From assembly GCA_014529385.2 (NCBI GenBank), contig CM043957.1, positions 71,507,003 through 71,571,002 of the forward strand: 64,000 bases of DNA, read 5' to 3'. Origin of the DNA: Adiantum capillus-veneris (lineage: Eukaryota > Streptophyta > Polypodiopsida > Polypodiales > Pteridaceae). The notes beneath the pieces were generated by a model that saw only the letters and a list, made by a program, of their open reading frames with translations, did not search any database and was not told the DNA's origin. Below are positions 1 to 11,990 of this stretch, piece after piece. The translations under genes and the position numbers were made by a program. Positions within the stretch are counted from its first letter, which is position 1, and every line of letters begins with the position of its first letter.

Positions 1-28
1 ATTCCTTGCACCTTCATGGCAGGTGCCG

Positions 29-446
<418 letters not shown>

Positions 447-1148
447 TTGAAATCGGAAAAATCATTTGAAAAAACTGAGATAGTGATGAACACAACAAAT
501 CAGAAGTCTATTGGTTTTCAACCTATCATACTGAAAATGTATAAAGGAAACGAAGGCTTGAATGATCTTTGGAGGGAGATAAGGGAAGCCAATGAAGCTA
601 ATGAATTAAGCCAAAGGGTTAACAAAACTAGTATGGGAGGAGATGACTTTCCTCCTATTGAAGAATTTGACGCAGGACCTCAAGCAGATCTAGAGATTCA
701 CTCGTATTGGGGAGACAAGGGATCTGTGAGATCTTGGAATAGCCAACCTATGTCTCTGAGAACTTTTCCCTCTTATATGGGAGAATATGAAGCAAAGTTG
801 GATGTGAAAGCTATGCCATCACAGAAACTCTTTGCAAGGAAGGGGATGGACTCCCAGGGGTTGATAACCATCTTATCTACTCCAGTGAATTGTACCGTTA
901 CTCTTGCCGAGCTTCTCAGAATAAGACCTCATATGTGGATTACAATAGGAAAATGTCTCAAAAAGTTTGGGATAAAGGATCCGAATTCACGAATGCAAGA
1001 AGGAATCAAAGAATTAGAGAAACATCAATTAAACATGCAACCAATACCCTTAAACAAGGTAGAAGTATATTATGAAGGGGAAGATGGCAATGCCACACTC
1101 CCAGTTGAATTAGAAGGTGTCACAACCACGGCAGTGGAGCTGGTGTAG
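447..1148 (+). pseudogene. E1 gag-protease linker (gypsy)
   Basis: A 233-codon open stretch matches the segment just upstream of the protease in E2 (35280-35750). Shared anchors are PSYxG, TLxELLxxRPxxW and NKVxxYYEGEDGNxTLPV. It is the linker that precedes the retropepsin. The frame is lost just before the protease active site, where E1 is shifted relative to the next open frame. No zinc knuckle is present, so the CCHC part of gag lies outside the window or is deleted. Confidence 0.7.
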
Positions 1149-1399
1149 CCATCATGACCAAGGATGTATGGAAGAAATGGGAGAAACAAACTTTGAGGAC
1201 CACCATGATGAAGTTGCAACTTGCTGATGGTTACATGGAGAGACCCATAGGGCTTCTAGAAAAGGTAGTAGTTACATCTTGCGGAATCGAGTACGAGCAT
1301 ACCTTTGCAATAGTGGATTTTGGCAAGAAGGATAACTACGACATAATACTTGGACGACCATTCATGCGACAATTAAAAATGGTCCAAGATTGGGGCTAA
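1130..1399 (+). pseudogene. E1 retropepsin (gypsy pol protease), inactivated
   Basis: The aspartic protease would cut the polyprotein. The active-site region reads GSGAG (about 1130-1144) where E2 has DSGAG, so the catalytic Asp is replaced by Gly. Downstream are LQLADGYxERPxGLLE and the flap/C-terminal signature DIILGRPFMRQ (LGRPF is the family's LG-x-P-W/F motif). The frame ends at a stop right after QDWG, where E2 continues. Confidence 0.8.
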
Positions 1400-1420
1400 G
1401 ATCATATATACCTCAGACAC

Positions 1421-2194
1421 ATGGAAACTACTACGAGAATAAACCTTAAAGACCATAGATACAAAGATGTGGACCAAACCTCCGTAGAGGAATTTTATTA
1501 TGCTACATTAGTAGGGTTGGAACTTCTAGTCTGGTTAGGTAAACCAAAGGAGTTATGGATGTGTGGGGCATCCAATTGTGGAAGCCTAAAACAGGAAGAA
1601 TGTATTCTAGAAAGAGCTATTGAGGATATAGAGTACATTCTGGAGCCTTTTCCAGAAGAGTCCTTAGAACGTTTAAAATAGATGCATATTCTAGCAACAT
1701 TAGATGTGTGCGTTGTTGTGGAGGAACCGACGACTAAGTTTTGTGACCAAGACGGTTATGATGTGGTTCCATACTATATGGTTGATTTAATAGATAATGA
1801 TGAGGATAACCAAATCTCAGGACAACCAAGAAAAACTAAACACAAGGAAGAAGTGAATGGGGAGCTTTTCCAAAATTCTCCAGATCATCTTAAACGAGAT
1901 GACGATGCAGATAATGAATGCTCTAACAACCCCAGCGAGCTAGAGGAAATGATACCGGACCTAACGTTTTACAATTTTTCAAATGAGAAACCTAGACGTC
2001 AAGCACACTATAGGAAAAAGAAGGCAGCACACAAAGCAAGAGATAACCTAATGCCCAAAATGAGAAACAAAATGGAATTTTTATCTCTAGCAAAAGTTGT
2101 AGACTGCATTAAAAACAAAATACGGGCCAATTCTCTCAAGATCAAGACTCTAGGACAAAAGACAGTGCCAGGGAAGTTAAAAAAAAGAACTTAG
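1421..2194 (+). pseudogene. E1 protease-RT spacer region
   Basis: Two adjacent frames (1421-1681 and 1682-2194) match E2 36050-36540: INLKDHxYxDV, WMCGASxxGSLxxEECILER and ILATxDVCV are shared. The C-terminal half (about 1980-2190) is very basic and lysine-rich. I do not recognise a catalytic domain; it is probably the spacer between protease and reverse transcriptase. A stop separates the two parts. Confidence 0.65.
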
Positions 2195-2469
2195 AAGTTG
2201 AACTCCGAAGCTAAAACCGAACCAAATAGGAGAATTGAAATGGATGAAAGTTGAGCATAAAAGAAGTACCAAGAGCTCAAGAAAACTCCGAGGGAAGTAT
2301 GGACAACTGAAACAGAAAATGGAGAAGATGAAAAAGATAAAAGCGATCACTGTATGAGTGTACCTTCCCATTATAGGAAGTTCACTATTCAAGACCAGAA
2401 GATAGTGTTGACATAGCCCAGACGAGGACAATAGGAGAAGGAGTCATATGACGGACCGGAGGATGCAAG

Positions 2470-3300
2470 GAAGATAGACATAGCAAGACCAGGGGAGGAA
2501 CCGCAACCCGTCTATATAGCAACCGATCTGAGTCAAGAAGAGGAAGAGAAGCTTGTCAACCTTCTTCAAGAATATAAGGATGTGTTTGGATGGTCTTATA
2601 AGGACCTAAAGGGAGTGGATCCTACAATATGTCAGCATACTATCCCTTTAAGACCTGATGCAAAGCCTAGCAGACAAAGGCTATACACTACAATGACACC
2701 TTTGCTAAGCGTATCAAGGAAGAATTCGATAAGCTAAAGGAAGCAGAGTTTGTCTATGAAATAGAACACACCGATTGGGTATCTCCAATCTTTGTTGTAC
2801 CCAAAAATAATGGTAAACTCCGAGTGTGTGTCAACCTCAAAAAAGTCAACGCAGCCATGATAAGGGATAATTATCCCTTACCAATCACGGATCGCATCCT
2901 TGAACGAGTAGGGCATATTCCTTCTTGGATGGATTTTCTGGCTACAACCAACTTGCAATTGCACCTGAGGACCAATATAAAACGGCATTTTCCACTGAAT
3001 GGGGCATATTTGCATATCGAGTCATGCCATTTGGGTTGATGAATGCACCTACAACATTTCAAAGATTGATGGCAGATGCTTTCAAGGAATACTTGAGGAT
3101 CTTCTTGGAAATCTATATGGATGACCTATGTGTACACTCTCTCCTAAGAGAGGAACATATAGAACACCTCAAAAAAGTATTCAAGAAGTGCAAGACATAT
3201 AGAATTTGTCTTAATCCAGAAAAGTGTGTTTTTATGGTATGACAAGGACAAATCTTGGGACATATTGTCTCAGAAATGGCATATCCACAAATTTGGATAA
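2470..3300 (+). pseudogene. E1 reverse transcriptase (gypsy)
   Basis: RNA-dependent DNA polymerase copying the element RNA. In three broken frames one reads the N-terminal YKDVFGWSYKDLKGVD and QHTIPL, then DWVSPIFVVPKNNGKLRVCV (from about 2775), then DGFSGYNQL, EWGIFAYRVMPFGL and the catalytic YMDD at 3114-3125. Small indels near 2686 and 2915 and a stop at 3241 break it. YMDD is intact but no full protein is possible. Confidence 0.9.
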
Positions 3301-3860
3301 GATTAAAGTGATTATTGAAACACCTAAACCAATCAATACAAAGCAAGTACAGTGTTTTATGGGACATTGTGGTTATTACAGGAGGTTCATACACATGTAT
3401 GCAATCATCACCCAACCTCTGTGTAGACTTATAGTGATATTTGAATGGACAGATGAGTGTGAGGAATCATTTAAGAAATTAAAATATGCCCTTGTATCCA
3501 CTCCTATACTAAAGGCACAAAAAATCTTTCATGTTCATATTGATGCGTCTGCATTTGCTATAGGATGTATTTTGGCTCAACCCAGGAGAAGGAACCATGG
3601 ATTTCCCAGTTTTCTATTCCAATCGACAACTAAATAGTGCTGAAAAGAACTACACAACCACCAAAAGAGAGGGAAATTATGTCCTAGCAAATAAGTTTGT
3701 GTTTTTCACATACCATCAAGCCCTTTTATACCTTGTCAATAAACCATGCAATGCAGGGCAAATCGTAAGATGGTTCCTCATATTGCTTGAGTTTGACTTT
3801 ACGGTAGTGGGTTAAAAAAGGGGAAGATGCATCTCAGAGCAGTCCACCTTTCTCAATTGC
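3301..3860 (+). pseudogene. E1 connection / RNase H domain (gypsy)
   Basis: Follows the reverse transcriptase. It shows QCFMGHCGYYRRFI (connection), FEWTDECEESFKKLK, VHIDASAFAIGCILAQP (first catalytic Asp) and KNYTTTKREG with the acidic second position, then HQALLYLVNKP. The third acidic position (usually VDHxxL) reads TYHQAL, so a catalytic Asp seems lost. The HLS motif at the end is also degraded. Indels occur near 3640 and 3810. Confidence 0.8.
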
Positions 3861-4029
3861 CAAATGGATAAGCTTCAGGGGGAGTGGATGATGATCTCCC
3901 AGATGCATATCTCTTCAATATAGAAATGGTACCAAGTGGTCTCAAGAGATTGTAAGGCTACTATCACACGGTGGAGAATCAAACAAAACTGACCAAGACC
4001 GTAAATGAAGAACAATTCAGCAAGCTAAA

Positions 4030-4270
4030 AACTTTCAGTTGATTGGCGGATGTTTATATAATCTAGGCTTCAACGGTATCCTACATGTGTGCATAAACCT
4101 AGAGGAATATGAGGCCTATTTGCTAGAAGCGCATAATCAGGATTTGACATTTCATTATTCATCCACAAAAACTTTCCAACGCTTACGACAATTGAGAGTG
4201 TATTGGCCAACTATGCGTGTTAATGTTCATGATTATGTAACTATTTGTGCCAAATGAAGATCAAGCCCAC
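4030..4270 (+). pseudogene. E1 integrase zinc-binding module, copy 1
   Basis: A 72-codon open stretch ends in the H-x6-H ... C pattern of the integrase H2C2 zinc-binding domain: EAHNQDLTFH, then a VYWPTMR signature and TICAK before a stop that replaces the second half of the CxxC pair. E2 has the same module at 38660-38910. A second module of the same type follows at 4400, so the family has two in tandem. Confidence 0.75.
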
Positions 4271-4399
4271 CAATAGAACATGCAAGACTATTTCAAATAA
4301 CAATTACGCTTGAATGGAGTCAATACATTGTTGACTTTTTGGAGAAGCAAACATTTCCTGTAAATACCACCAGAGTACGATAGAGAGCGATAGAAATAG

Positions 4400-5320
4400 A
4401 AGCTCGTGATTTCACTTTGATTGAAAATCACCTTTATAAAAGAGGAAAGAATAACCAGCTTAGGTTGTGCGCAACAGAGAGCTTGTACATTCCAATCCTG
4501 GACCAAGCACATGAAGGAATAAGTGGAGGCCATTTCTTGGGGGAAAAGACAATAAAAATTTTCCTCACCTCTGGAATATGGTGGCCAACATTACATATGG
4601 ACGCGATCAAATATACAAGACGATGTGAGTCTTGTCAATGCATCAAAGTGCCAATAAAGCGAGATGAAATTCCCTTACGGCCAATGATGGGAGCCAGAGC
4701 TTTTCTAAGTGGGGAATAGACTTTATGGGATCAATCTCACCCCCGGCTTACAAGACACATGCCCAGAATATTATTATGGCCATGGATTATCTCACTAAAT
4801 GGGTCAAAGCTAAAGCTACACAAAAAGCTGATGCCAGGACTACTTCACAATTTTTATATGAAAATGTCTTTGTTAGATATGGTCTACCTATAGAAATTTT
4901 CAGTGATTAGGGCACACATTTTATAAATGAAATGATAGAGAATCTTCTTGAAGAATTCATGATAGTCCATAATAAGTCTGCTCCGTATCACCCATAGGCT
5001 AATGGGCGGGCAGAAGCTACGAATAAGACTCTATGTGATCTTAACTAAGATAGTCTCCGAGTCAAGAACGGATTGGGATCAATAGTTACATTCAACATTA
5101 TGGGCCTATAGGATTGCTTATAAAACCTCGATACGAACAACATCATACAACGTGGTGTTCGGTCTTAATGCTATAGTGCCTATGGAATTCCTAATCCCAA
5201 CACTGAGATTAGCCAAGCAACTAGAGTGGACAGGCCATGAAATGTCTTCACGAATAGATGACCTTGAAAGGCTAGATGAGCTTCTCTTGAAAGTAGTAGC
5301 TTCCATCTATGAGCAAAAAC
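4400..5320 (+). pseudogene. E1 integrase zinc-binding module 2 and DDE core
   Basis: Inserts the cDNA into the genome. The second H2C2 module reads LYKRG, QAHEGISGGH, GIWWPTL and RRCESCQC (both Cys kept). The DDE core follows in pieces: W-less GIDFMGS region near 4715, YLTKWVKAKA, then FSD (4903-4908) with a TAG stop directly after it and GTHFINEM, and YHP-stop-ANGRAE. The 3' part (5050-5320) is heavily broken but keeps the ALWAYR-like and PTLRLA regions in shifted frames. Confidence 0.85.
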
Positions 5321-5535
5321 GAAGGTAGAAAGAGTTTTTTGATAAGCATGTACGATCAAAGGAATTCAAAACATGCGATTATGTCTTGATTTACACCTTA
5401 AAACAACATGCTAAGAAACTTAAAAAGGGAGGGACAGGACCCATTGTGATCAAAGACTTATCACCAAGTGGAGTTGTCAAGCCGCTGCTACATTGGACGG
5501 TGAAGAAATGCCCAACTGGATTAGTGGATGTTGAC
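5321..5535 (+). pseudogene. E1 integrase C-terminal domain
   Basis: Reading across frames gives FFDKHVRSKEFKTCDYVLIYTLKQ and KKLKKGGTGPIVIKDLSPSG, matching E2 39930-40180. This is the small-barrel C-terminal domain of integrase. No chromodomain follows, unlike chromoviruses. Confidence 0.75.
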
Positions 5536-6978
5536 TAAAAAAATTTCATCTACCACTAACCCCAAGCATGCTTCTGAAAATCCACAAGGAAAAGAAATGG
5601 ACACAAGAGAAAAAACATATTGTTGCAAAAGCTCAAGCAGAGGCCAAGGAACGAATAGCATATCATTGGCTTCTTTGGCAGCAACAATAGCATGGACCAC
5701 CTCTGAAGATTAATGCCATTCAAGTAACAGATTTTGACACATAGAACATGTAGAATCTTGAAATTGTTGTCAAACTAGGACACAATTAAGTGGAGGCGAC
5801 ATCAATGCTTGATTCAGGTGCTCAAGGTAACCTGATCTCCTATAGCCTTTACAAGAAACTTCAACTTGACAACTTTACAGGAGACAAAACAAAATCTCCA
5901 CAGTTGTTCAGAACTCTCGATCAAGGTAATGGGGTGGACAGTGCTCATGGTACAGGTTAACCAATATGTCTATCCACGCAAATTTTATGTGGTAGAAGAT
6001 AAGAACACACAGCATGCCTTATTGCTAGGACAAGCTTGGTAGTGAAGGTATAAGGTACAACTTGACTAGAGCTACAATACAGTTACTATCCAATCAACTT
6101 CAAGAAAATAGTAAGTTCCTTTTGCTACAATAGCTATCGACAAACCCTCAATAATGCACCCGACGGGTAAAGGTAAGCAGCCCTTACAAACACCCATTGT
6201 CCAACAATGGGTTCCAAAGAGACCTACAACGTAGGAAAAGCAAGTCAGTATGGCAAATACTCTTACCCACGACGTGGGTTGGACGAGTCATAAGCAATCA
6301 GTGGGAATTCAAGAATGTGTACCACAATGAACCCCACATACTATACAAAACAAAGCTATCAAACAAATATGGATCAGGAAGGATCAAATTGCAAGGTTTG
6401 AGCAAGGTCAATTCGCAGATAACTCTCCAAAGACATCAACTACAAACCGCAAGCTGAAACCAAAGTTCCTCCACAAGCAGATATGGGTACCAAAGCAATT
6501 ACTTATGGCCCAAACTAAGCAGGCAAAAATCTGGATTCCAAAACAACAACCTAAGGAACTGCCTCATGTACACTTCTTCAACAGACAACCAAAAACATGT
6601 TTGAGTCCAACACTACCCATAGCTCAGATTTGGATATGTAAACAACGAACAGCCAAAGATACAAAGGTGATGAACAACCACATGGTTTCATCAACTCTGT
6701 TGTTTATCAAAGAAAGAGTCACCGATCTCACCAGGGTCATACTTTCACAAGAAGCTTCAACATCGAATGCCAATAAGCATCATGTTTATATCTTCCTCTT
6801 GCACAGCATTAATTTTCTCATGCATTGCTTGACTAGGCATGTAGGGCCACATTACATGGCCAGCATTAGCACCTTCTTGATTCCCATACAGAGCACACAC
6901 CCTCGGGCGATACATTATCGTCCAGGAGGACTTCGACTAGGAAGGGGGGAGGCATTCTCAATGCAAACCAAAGTGTAA
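5536..6978 (+). pseudogene. E1 post-integrase retropepsin-like domain with W-V-P-K repeats
   Basis: After the integrase lies a second aspartic-protease-like segment: LDSGAQGNLISYSLYKK (Asp codon at 5811-5813) and later LLLGQAW near 6020, resembling the DSG...LGxxW layout of retropepsins. It is followed by short Trp motifs: QWVPK (Trp codon 6208), IWVPK (6484), IWIPK (6532) and a decayed IWICK (6631). E2 and E3 have the same order. Several stops break the frame. Whether the domain is catalytic in any copy is unknown. Confidence 0.7.
6938..6954 (+). promoter_or_regulatory. Internal polypurine tract after the post-integrase ORF
   Basis: AGGAAGGGGGGAGG sits at the end of the post-integrase ORF. 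E2 (41447-41461) and E3 (about 51440, minus) have purine tracts at the same place. It could be a central polypurine tract or the relic of an ancestral 3' end. Confidence 0.45.
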
Positions 6979-7379
6979 AAAAGGGCACTGTTTTCCATGA
7001 CTTTGCGTGTTTTTGTGTTTGATTGCAAGAATTTTGATAAACCCGAGTATATATGCCCTTAATTAATGTGTTATAGCAGGAGACAGAGGACAAACACCAA
7101 GATGAGCCTCAAGGTGTGTGTATATAGGTAAAAATCGCAGTTTTCATGCTTTAAAAAATCCGACCAACAATACTACGAATAGATGTTTATAGTGGTTTAT
7201 TAGGGTATTATATAATTATCTTGCTTTATGGATATTTTTTGGGTCAAGTTAGCTATTTTTCTTTATTTTTGTTATTTTTCAAAAAACAAAGAAAAATAGA
7301 AAAAAGCTGATGAAATAGCGACATACTGACAAAAGAAAAATATGGGAGTGATCAATAAGTGAACGAAAGCTTATGGTGA

Positions 7380-7720
7380 AGACGAGGTGCAAGTATGAGA
7401 AAAGTTGTGGAAGGCCGATTTGGTAAGTTTTTGGATGCACTGACAAATTTTACAAAAACAGAGCAAACAGAGTCCAAATGAAGAAATTTTTGAGCCTAAA
7501 GTACGTTTCACAACAAGATAAAAGCACATATCAAATTTGGTAACAAGTGGTGCGGGAAACCCCGATATAAATTTATTTGGGCCACTTATTAGCTCATTTT
7601 CACTATTCACAAGTGAGAGAGAGCTTGAGAGACCTAGAGCACGCGGACCTTCTACAACTCCGTACGACGCACATGACACATTGACCGGCACCAGACATGA
7701 GAGGTAGACTTGTTACTATG
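7380..7720 (+). promoter_or_regulatory. Putative internal promoter and 5' splice site of E1 spacer
   Basis: This stretch aligns by eye with E2 41870-42245 although it is non-coding. It has a TATA-like TATAAAT at 7566-7572 and ends in GACATGAGAGGTAGAC (near 7692), where E2 has GACATGAGGGGTAAGT, a good 5' splice site. The inferred role is the start and first donor of a separate transcript for the aORF. Confidence 0.4.
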
Positions 7721-8814
7721 TACTCTTCTTGTTCTATACTCTCCTTGTCGCAAAAAAACTCCAAAAAACGGCAATGTGGCATCTCGGGAAAGAAATCGAA
7801 ACAGGGCCATAACGCCTCAACCACTGACGGTTAGCTACAAAACTTAACAGAAAGTTACCTAAGAGAACACCTCTATGACCTCCAATGTGGGTTTAGGTCA
7901 ACCGGAAAAACCATAACCTCTTTGGGCACGACAAAAGCTGATCAAGAAGGGATCACTGAAACGACATAAAACTTCATAAGAAGTTCTGTCTCAAGCATGT
8001 CTAAGAAAAAGTAACCTCCTCTCGAATCTATCATCAAAAAGTGGACCAAAACATCAAGTTAGGCTTTAGACACTCAAAGCGTCATTTGATTCTCACGGCC
8101 AAGCAAGGTGTCCGTTTGCCACCAAACTTCACATGCATCATCGACATATCATTGACAACCAACATGTAAGGTCACACATCAAGAAAAATTGTCACCGACC
8201 ATTTCCTCATCAAAAGACACTATTTGAGTGACAAATTGTCAAAAAGGGTATCTGTGAGTTCAAACGATACATCAAAGCCATGGAAAGGTGCCCTTCTGCA
8301 TCCACATGCATGGGAGATGGATCTCAAGAAGAATATTTGTGGGAAGACATCCTCAAAGGAAGAAACTCTCTTTAGGAGATTGAAATTCCAAACAGGGGTT
8401 TTCTAAGCTAAACATCTAACTTTTTAAGTTGAAAACTAGCTAAGAGGGCCTAGAGCACAAGCACAAAACATCACAAGGCATCAAACTCACTTTTTTCTTT
8501 TTAAAGCAAAACTCACAATTGTGAGTGGATTATATTGAGCAGCCCAAAAATTACAAGGTTTTGCCATGCTCATGCTAAGCCATGGCAACATCCAGGGATC
8601 ATAATTACATCGACTATTAGGGCAGCCACCCCTACTACCCCACCTCCACATCCTTGATACCCAAGGTCCATACTCTTGACATTCTGATAACTTTTAATTA
8701 CCGATGGCCAAGATTTGCCTCCATCCCATGCATTCCATCTGCTGACAACAGGGCACAAGTAGTCCTAGACCAATCCTCCGAGTGATGCTCATCAAACTCA
8801 CTTTTTATCAAGGG
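7721..8814. other. E1 spacer, no gene seen
   Basis: Only short chance frames. The sequence is AT-rich and shares phrases with the downstream 284-bp repeats, so it may contain more decayed repeat units. Confidence 0.5.
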
Positions 8815-10436
8815 AGACATCATACGCATATGATGTCTCACAATCAGATTTTTCACAAAAATCACTCAATTAACTTCACCCATTTTGCATACCCTAAACA
8901 TGGAGCACATAAGATTTCATAAGAGTTGGAGCCAATTAGGGTACTCAAGACCCAAAAAACGCAAAGTTTCAGCCTAATCTCATAATTTGACTTTGGACTT
9001 ATCAAAAGTGCTTCAAAAATCAAGTGAAATTTTACACACATCATGCACATAGCCTATACATCATATGCCTATGCTCAGAAATACATTTTGCAAAAGTAGA
9101 CAATATACACATATAATGTCTATACCTATCACAGAGGAATTTTGCCAACACTCTGAACATCCAAAATTGTAAAGCATATCACATATAGCCTCTACACCAA
9201 GTTTGGGCAACTTTGGCTATGTTTTGATCACTACTCACATCAATTCAAATCAAAGTGGCATAAACTGTTTCTATGACGTTGAGCTCATGAGCAATAGTCC
9301 AATTTCATATTTGCACCTATCAGAGCCATACACACATCATGGGCTACCTCCACCACAAGTTAAAGTCAAAAATCCCAAAGTAGACATTAAACGCGTATAA
9401 TGTCTAAAAGTCTTGAATTAACATGATGTTGTGATTTTGGAAACTCTACTCTTTATGCACATCATTATGAGCTCCCCAACACATTTTCATCACATTTTGG
9501 ATGTCTTTTGACCTTCAATCACTCAAAAAACCAGAATTCTGTATGCAAAAACCTCTTCAAGCTCTTTGACACCAATTCGCAAGCTCAAATTCAAATCAGA
9601 GATCATGGACATCATGCACAAGCCATACACAACCTACCTATGGAGTCTCAAGCTGTTTTGCATCAGTAGCATTATATGCATATAATGTCTCATCTCTTAT
9701 ACAAATGCCAAACTCCACATTTTTCATCAGAAGCATGTTCACCATATTATATAAAAGCCATATTCAATTTGGACAAATTTGAGCAAGGGGTTGTGACCAC
9801 TGGGAGCCCAAAAGCAAAACATCCCGACAAAAGTAACATTCAATGCCCCCAAACACATGATTCATCTCCAAATTAAAATCTGAGATCATCAAAGGATTTC
9901 CAATCACCTGGGGATGCTACAAATGAAGCTTGGGCCAAAAATCTCAAAAGAGACATTATACGCATATGATGTCTCCATAAGGCCAAATGATAATTCTTGA
10001 GAAATTTCTCACTTCCAATGCCCTTACCCCATCAATCTTAGTCCAAAACCCAATCTCATCAAACTCTGTATCTATATACCCATCTAAATCCACGTTTTGA
10101 AATCCAAATCTCTATAATTGATTATTGGCTCCAAGCACATGAGAAGAAACCCAAATTAAATTCTATTATCACGAGAGGCTATACCATGCTAATGCCCACT
10201 TACACTTTAGGTTTGAGCCATTTTTGACGAAGCAGACATCATACGCGTATCATTTACTCAAAACTAAGCCAGAATCTAGCTTCAAATCCTATAAGGAGTT
10301 CTAATGGTCACAACTTGTCCAAATGACGTCCAAACTGAATTTCAAGCATATACCCATGATGTACATGATAAGAGCTATGCACATATGAAATATCATTTAG
10401 TTCTGAGCACACTGACATTATACGTGTATAATATCT
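8815..10436. repeat. E1 array: seven ~24-bp palindromes with ~284-bp period
   Basis: Near-palindromes of the type AGACATTATA-CGCA-TATAATGTCT start at 8815, 9098, 9382, 9667, 9951, 10234 and 10413. Spacings are 283, 284, 285, 284, 283 and 179. The DNA between them also repeats loosely (phrases such as agccatacac-catc-tatg recur once per unit). The array ends about 170 bp before the aORF start. Confidence 0.9.
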
Positions 10437-10606
10437 CACAGCATAAATCTGCACCCAAACTGCAATTATGACCACATGCATTTCACCCTTATGCCCTAAT
10501 TAGCTTGTGTTTCAATTTTGAAGTCATTTGGATAGCTAGAAACTAAGGAAATGCAAGAGTTTGAAAGACAACTCTTAACTTTTGAACTTGGATTGCCCGA
10601 GGATCA

Positions 10607-11990
10607 ATGGAAGCCAGTAAATCACCCGCAAAGAAGAAGAGGATGTCCTTGAAGGACGTTATTGCAGCCAATGAGCCTTACACACTGCCAGAAGAGACAC
10701 TAAAGCCAGCCAAGGCTTGTGTGGATGAGGCCACACTAGAAAGGGAAGGATTGGTAGTGTACCAAGGTACCTTCAAAGACCCACAAGGAAACACAGTGGA
10801 TATCCCAATGAATCCACGAAAAATGTTAGAATATGCAAACAAAGAAGAAACTTCACCCAGCTGGAAAGAACAGATCTATACAACTTCTTCACATCACCAC
10901 CAGCAGGTGTGAATGTGAAGAGAGTCTACGAGCTAGTCAGCTCAATCCAAAAATACAGCAAGGCAGTGATTACTGCTTTGGACGGATAAAAGACAGAGAT
11001 TGTGATTACCCCTCAAACCATATCAGATGCATTGGGACTCCACAATAGGGGAAGCTCTGTTAGAGAAAGAAGAGATGAAGTAAAGGTCTACTCCCAAAAG
11101 AAGCCCAATCAGGCATTTGAAGACTTAGTGGACCCAAGAGCTGCAAATATATGCAAGCTCCTAACACTTCCATGTTTGCAGCAAACGGCCCCAAAAATAC
11201 ACTCCTCCCCATGTAATGGCTACTACCATAACCAGGGCATTGAAAAGCATTATGCCCAAAGAAGTGAATTACGCCCAATATCTACATGCGCAAGTGGTTA
11301 GCTTGGGCATGGACAAGCCAAAGTACATTGGAGGGCGAGAAACACTGATGAAGATTGCATATGAAGCCATCGATGCTAGAGGACAGTGGCCAGATCCACC
11401 AACACAGAATAAGTGGTTGAAGTAATTGCACTGGCTCCACCACTCACCACACGACTTCGGAGAAGGCTAGAGATAGTACCAGAGAAAGAGCCTGTGGAAG
11501 CTCCAAAGAAGAAGGGTAAAATGGCAGTGACCAAATAAATAAGGCCCAAAGATACACACAGCCAGAAAGTCACTCAGATTGAGAGGTTGATTGAGCAGTT
11601 CAGGGCAGAATGAGCACTCAAAGGAGACTTTAAGGAGTACTGGGTACCAGACCCAGCAAAAGTCGACGGAAGCTCCTCGAGACCTCTAGAGGATCAGTTT
11701 GATCACTACATCCGGGCATATGAAGAAACAAAAAATATGCTCGAATAGCACAATTTAGAGCCCTTCACAATGGAGGAGGTACAAGACATTAAGAAGAAGC
11801 TAAAAGAAATGCCGGAGCCTCCATCTAAGAAGGATCAAGACGGTGACCAAGCAAAGAACGAAACCCCACCAACTTCATCACCGGGCTCCTCCACTCCTCC
11901 TCCAAGTCCAAAACCCTCTACACCCAAACCACAACCCTCACCAGAACGGACAGAAGAGTTAGCACCTCCACCAAGAGACTAAGAAAAAGA
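10607..11990 (+). pseudogene. E1 aORF, N-terminal part
   Basis: Starts with an ATG preceded by a splice-acceptor-like AG five bases upstream (CCCGAG then GATCA). The N-terminus is basic (KSPAKKKR), then TLPEETLKPAKAC and a VVYQGTFKDPQGN segment matching E2 43690-43960. Next, in shifted frames, come VYELVSSIQKYSKAVI and EIVITPQTISDALGLHNRG, reminiscent of the N-terminal domain of 'putative plant transposon protein' ORFs; that resemblance is from memory and uncertain. E2 lacks this piece. A MATTITRALKS segment and a proline-rich stretch (about 11880-11950) follow. Stops and indels are frequent. Confidence 0.6.
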
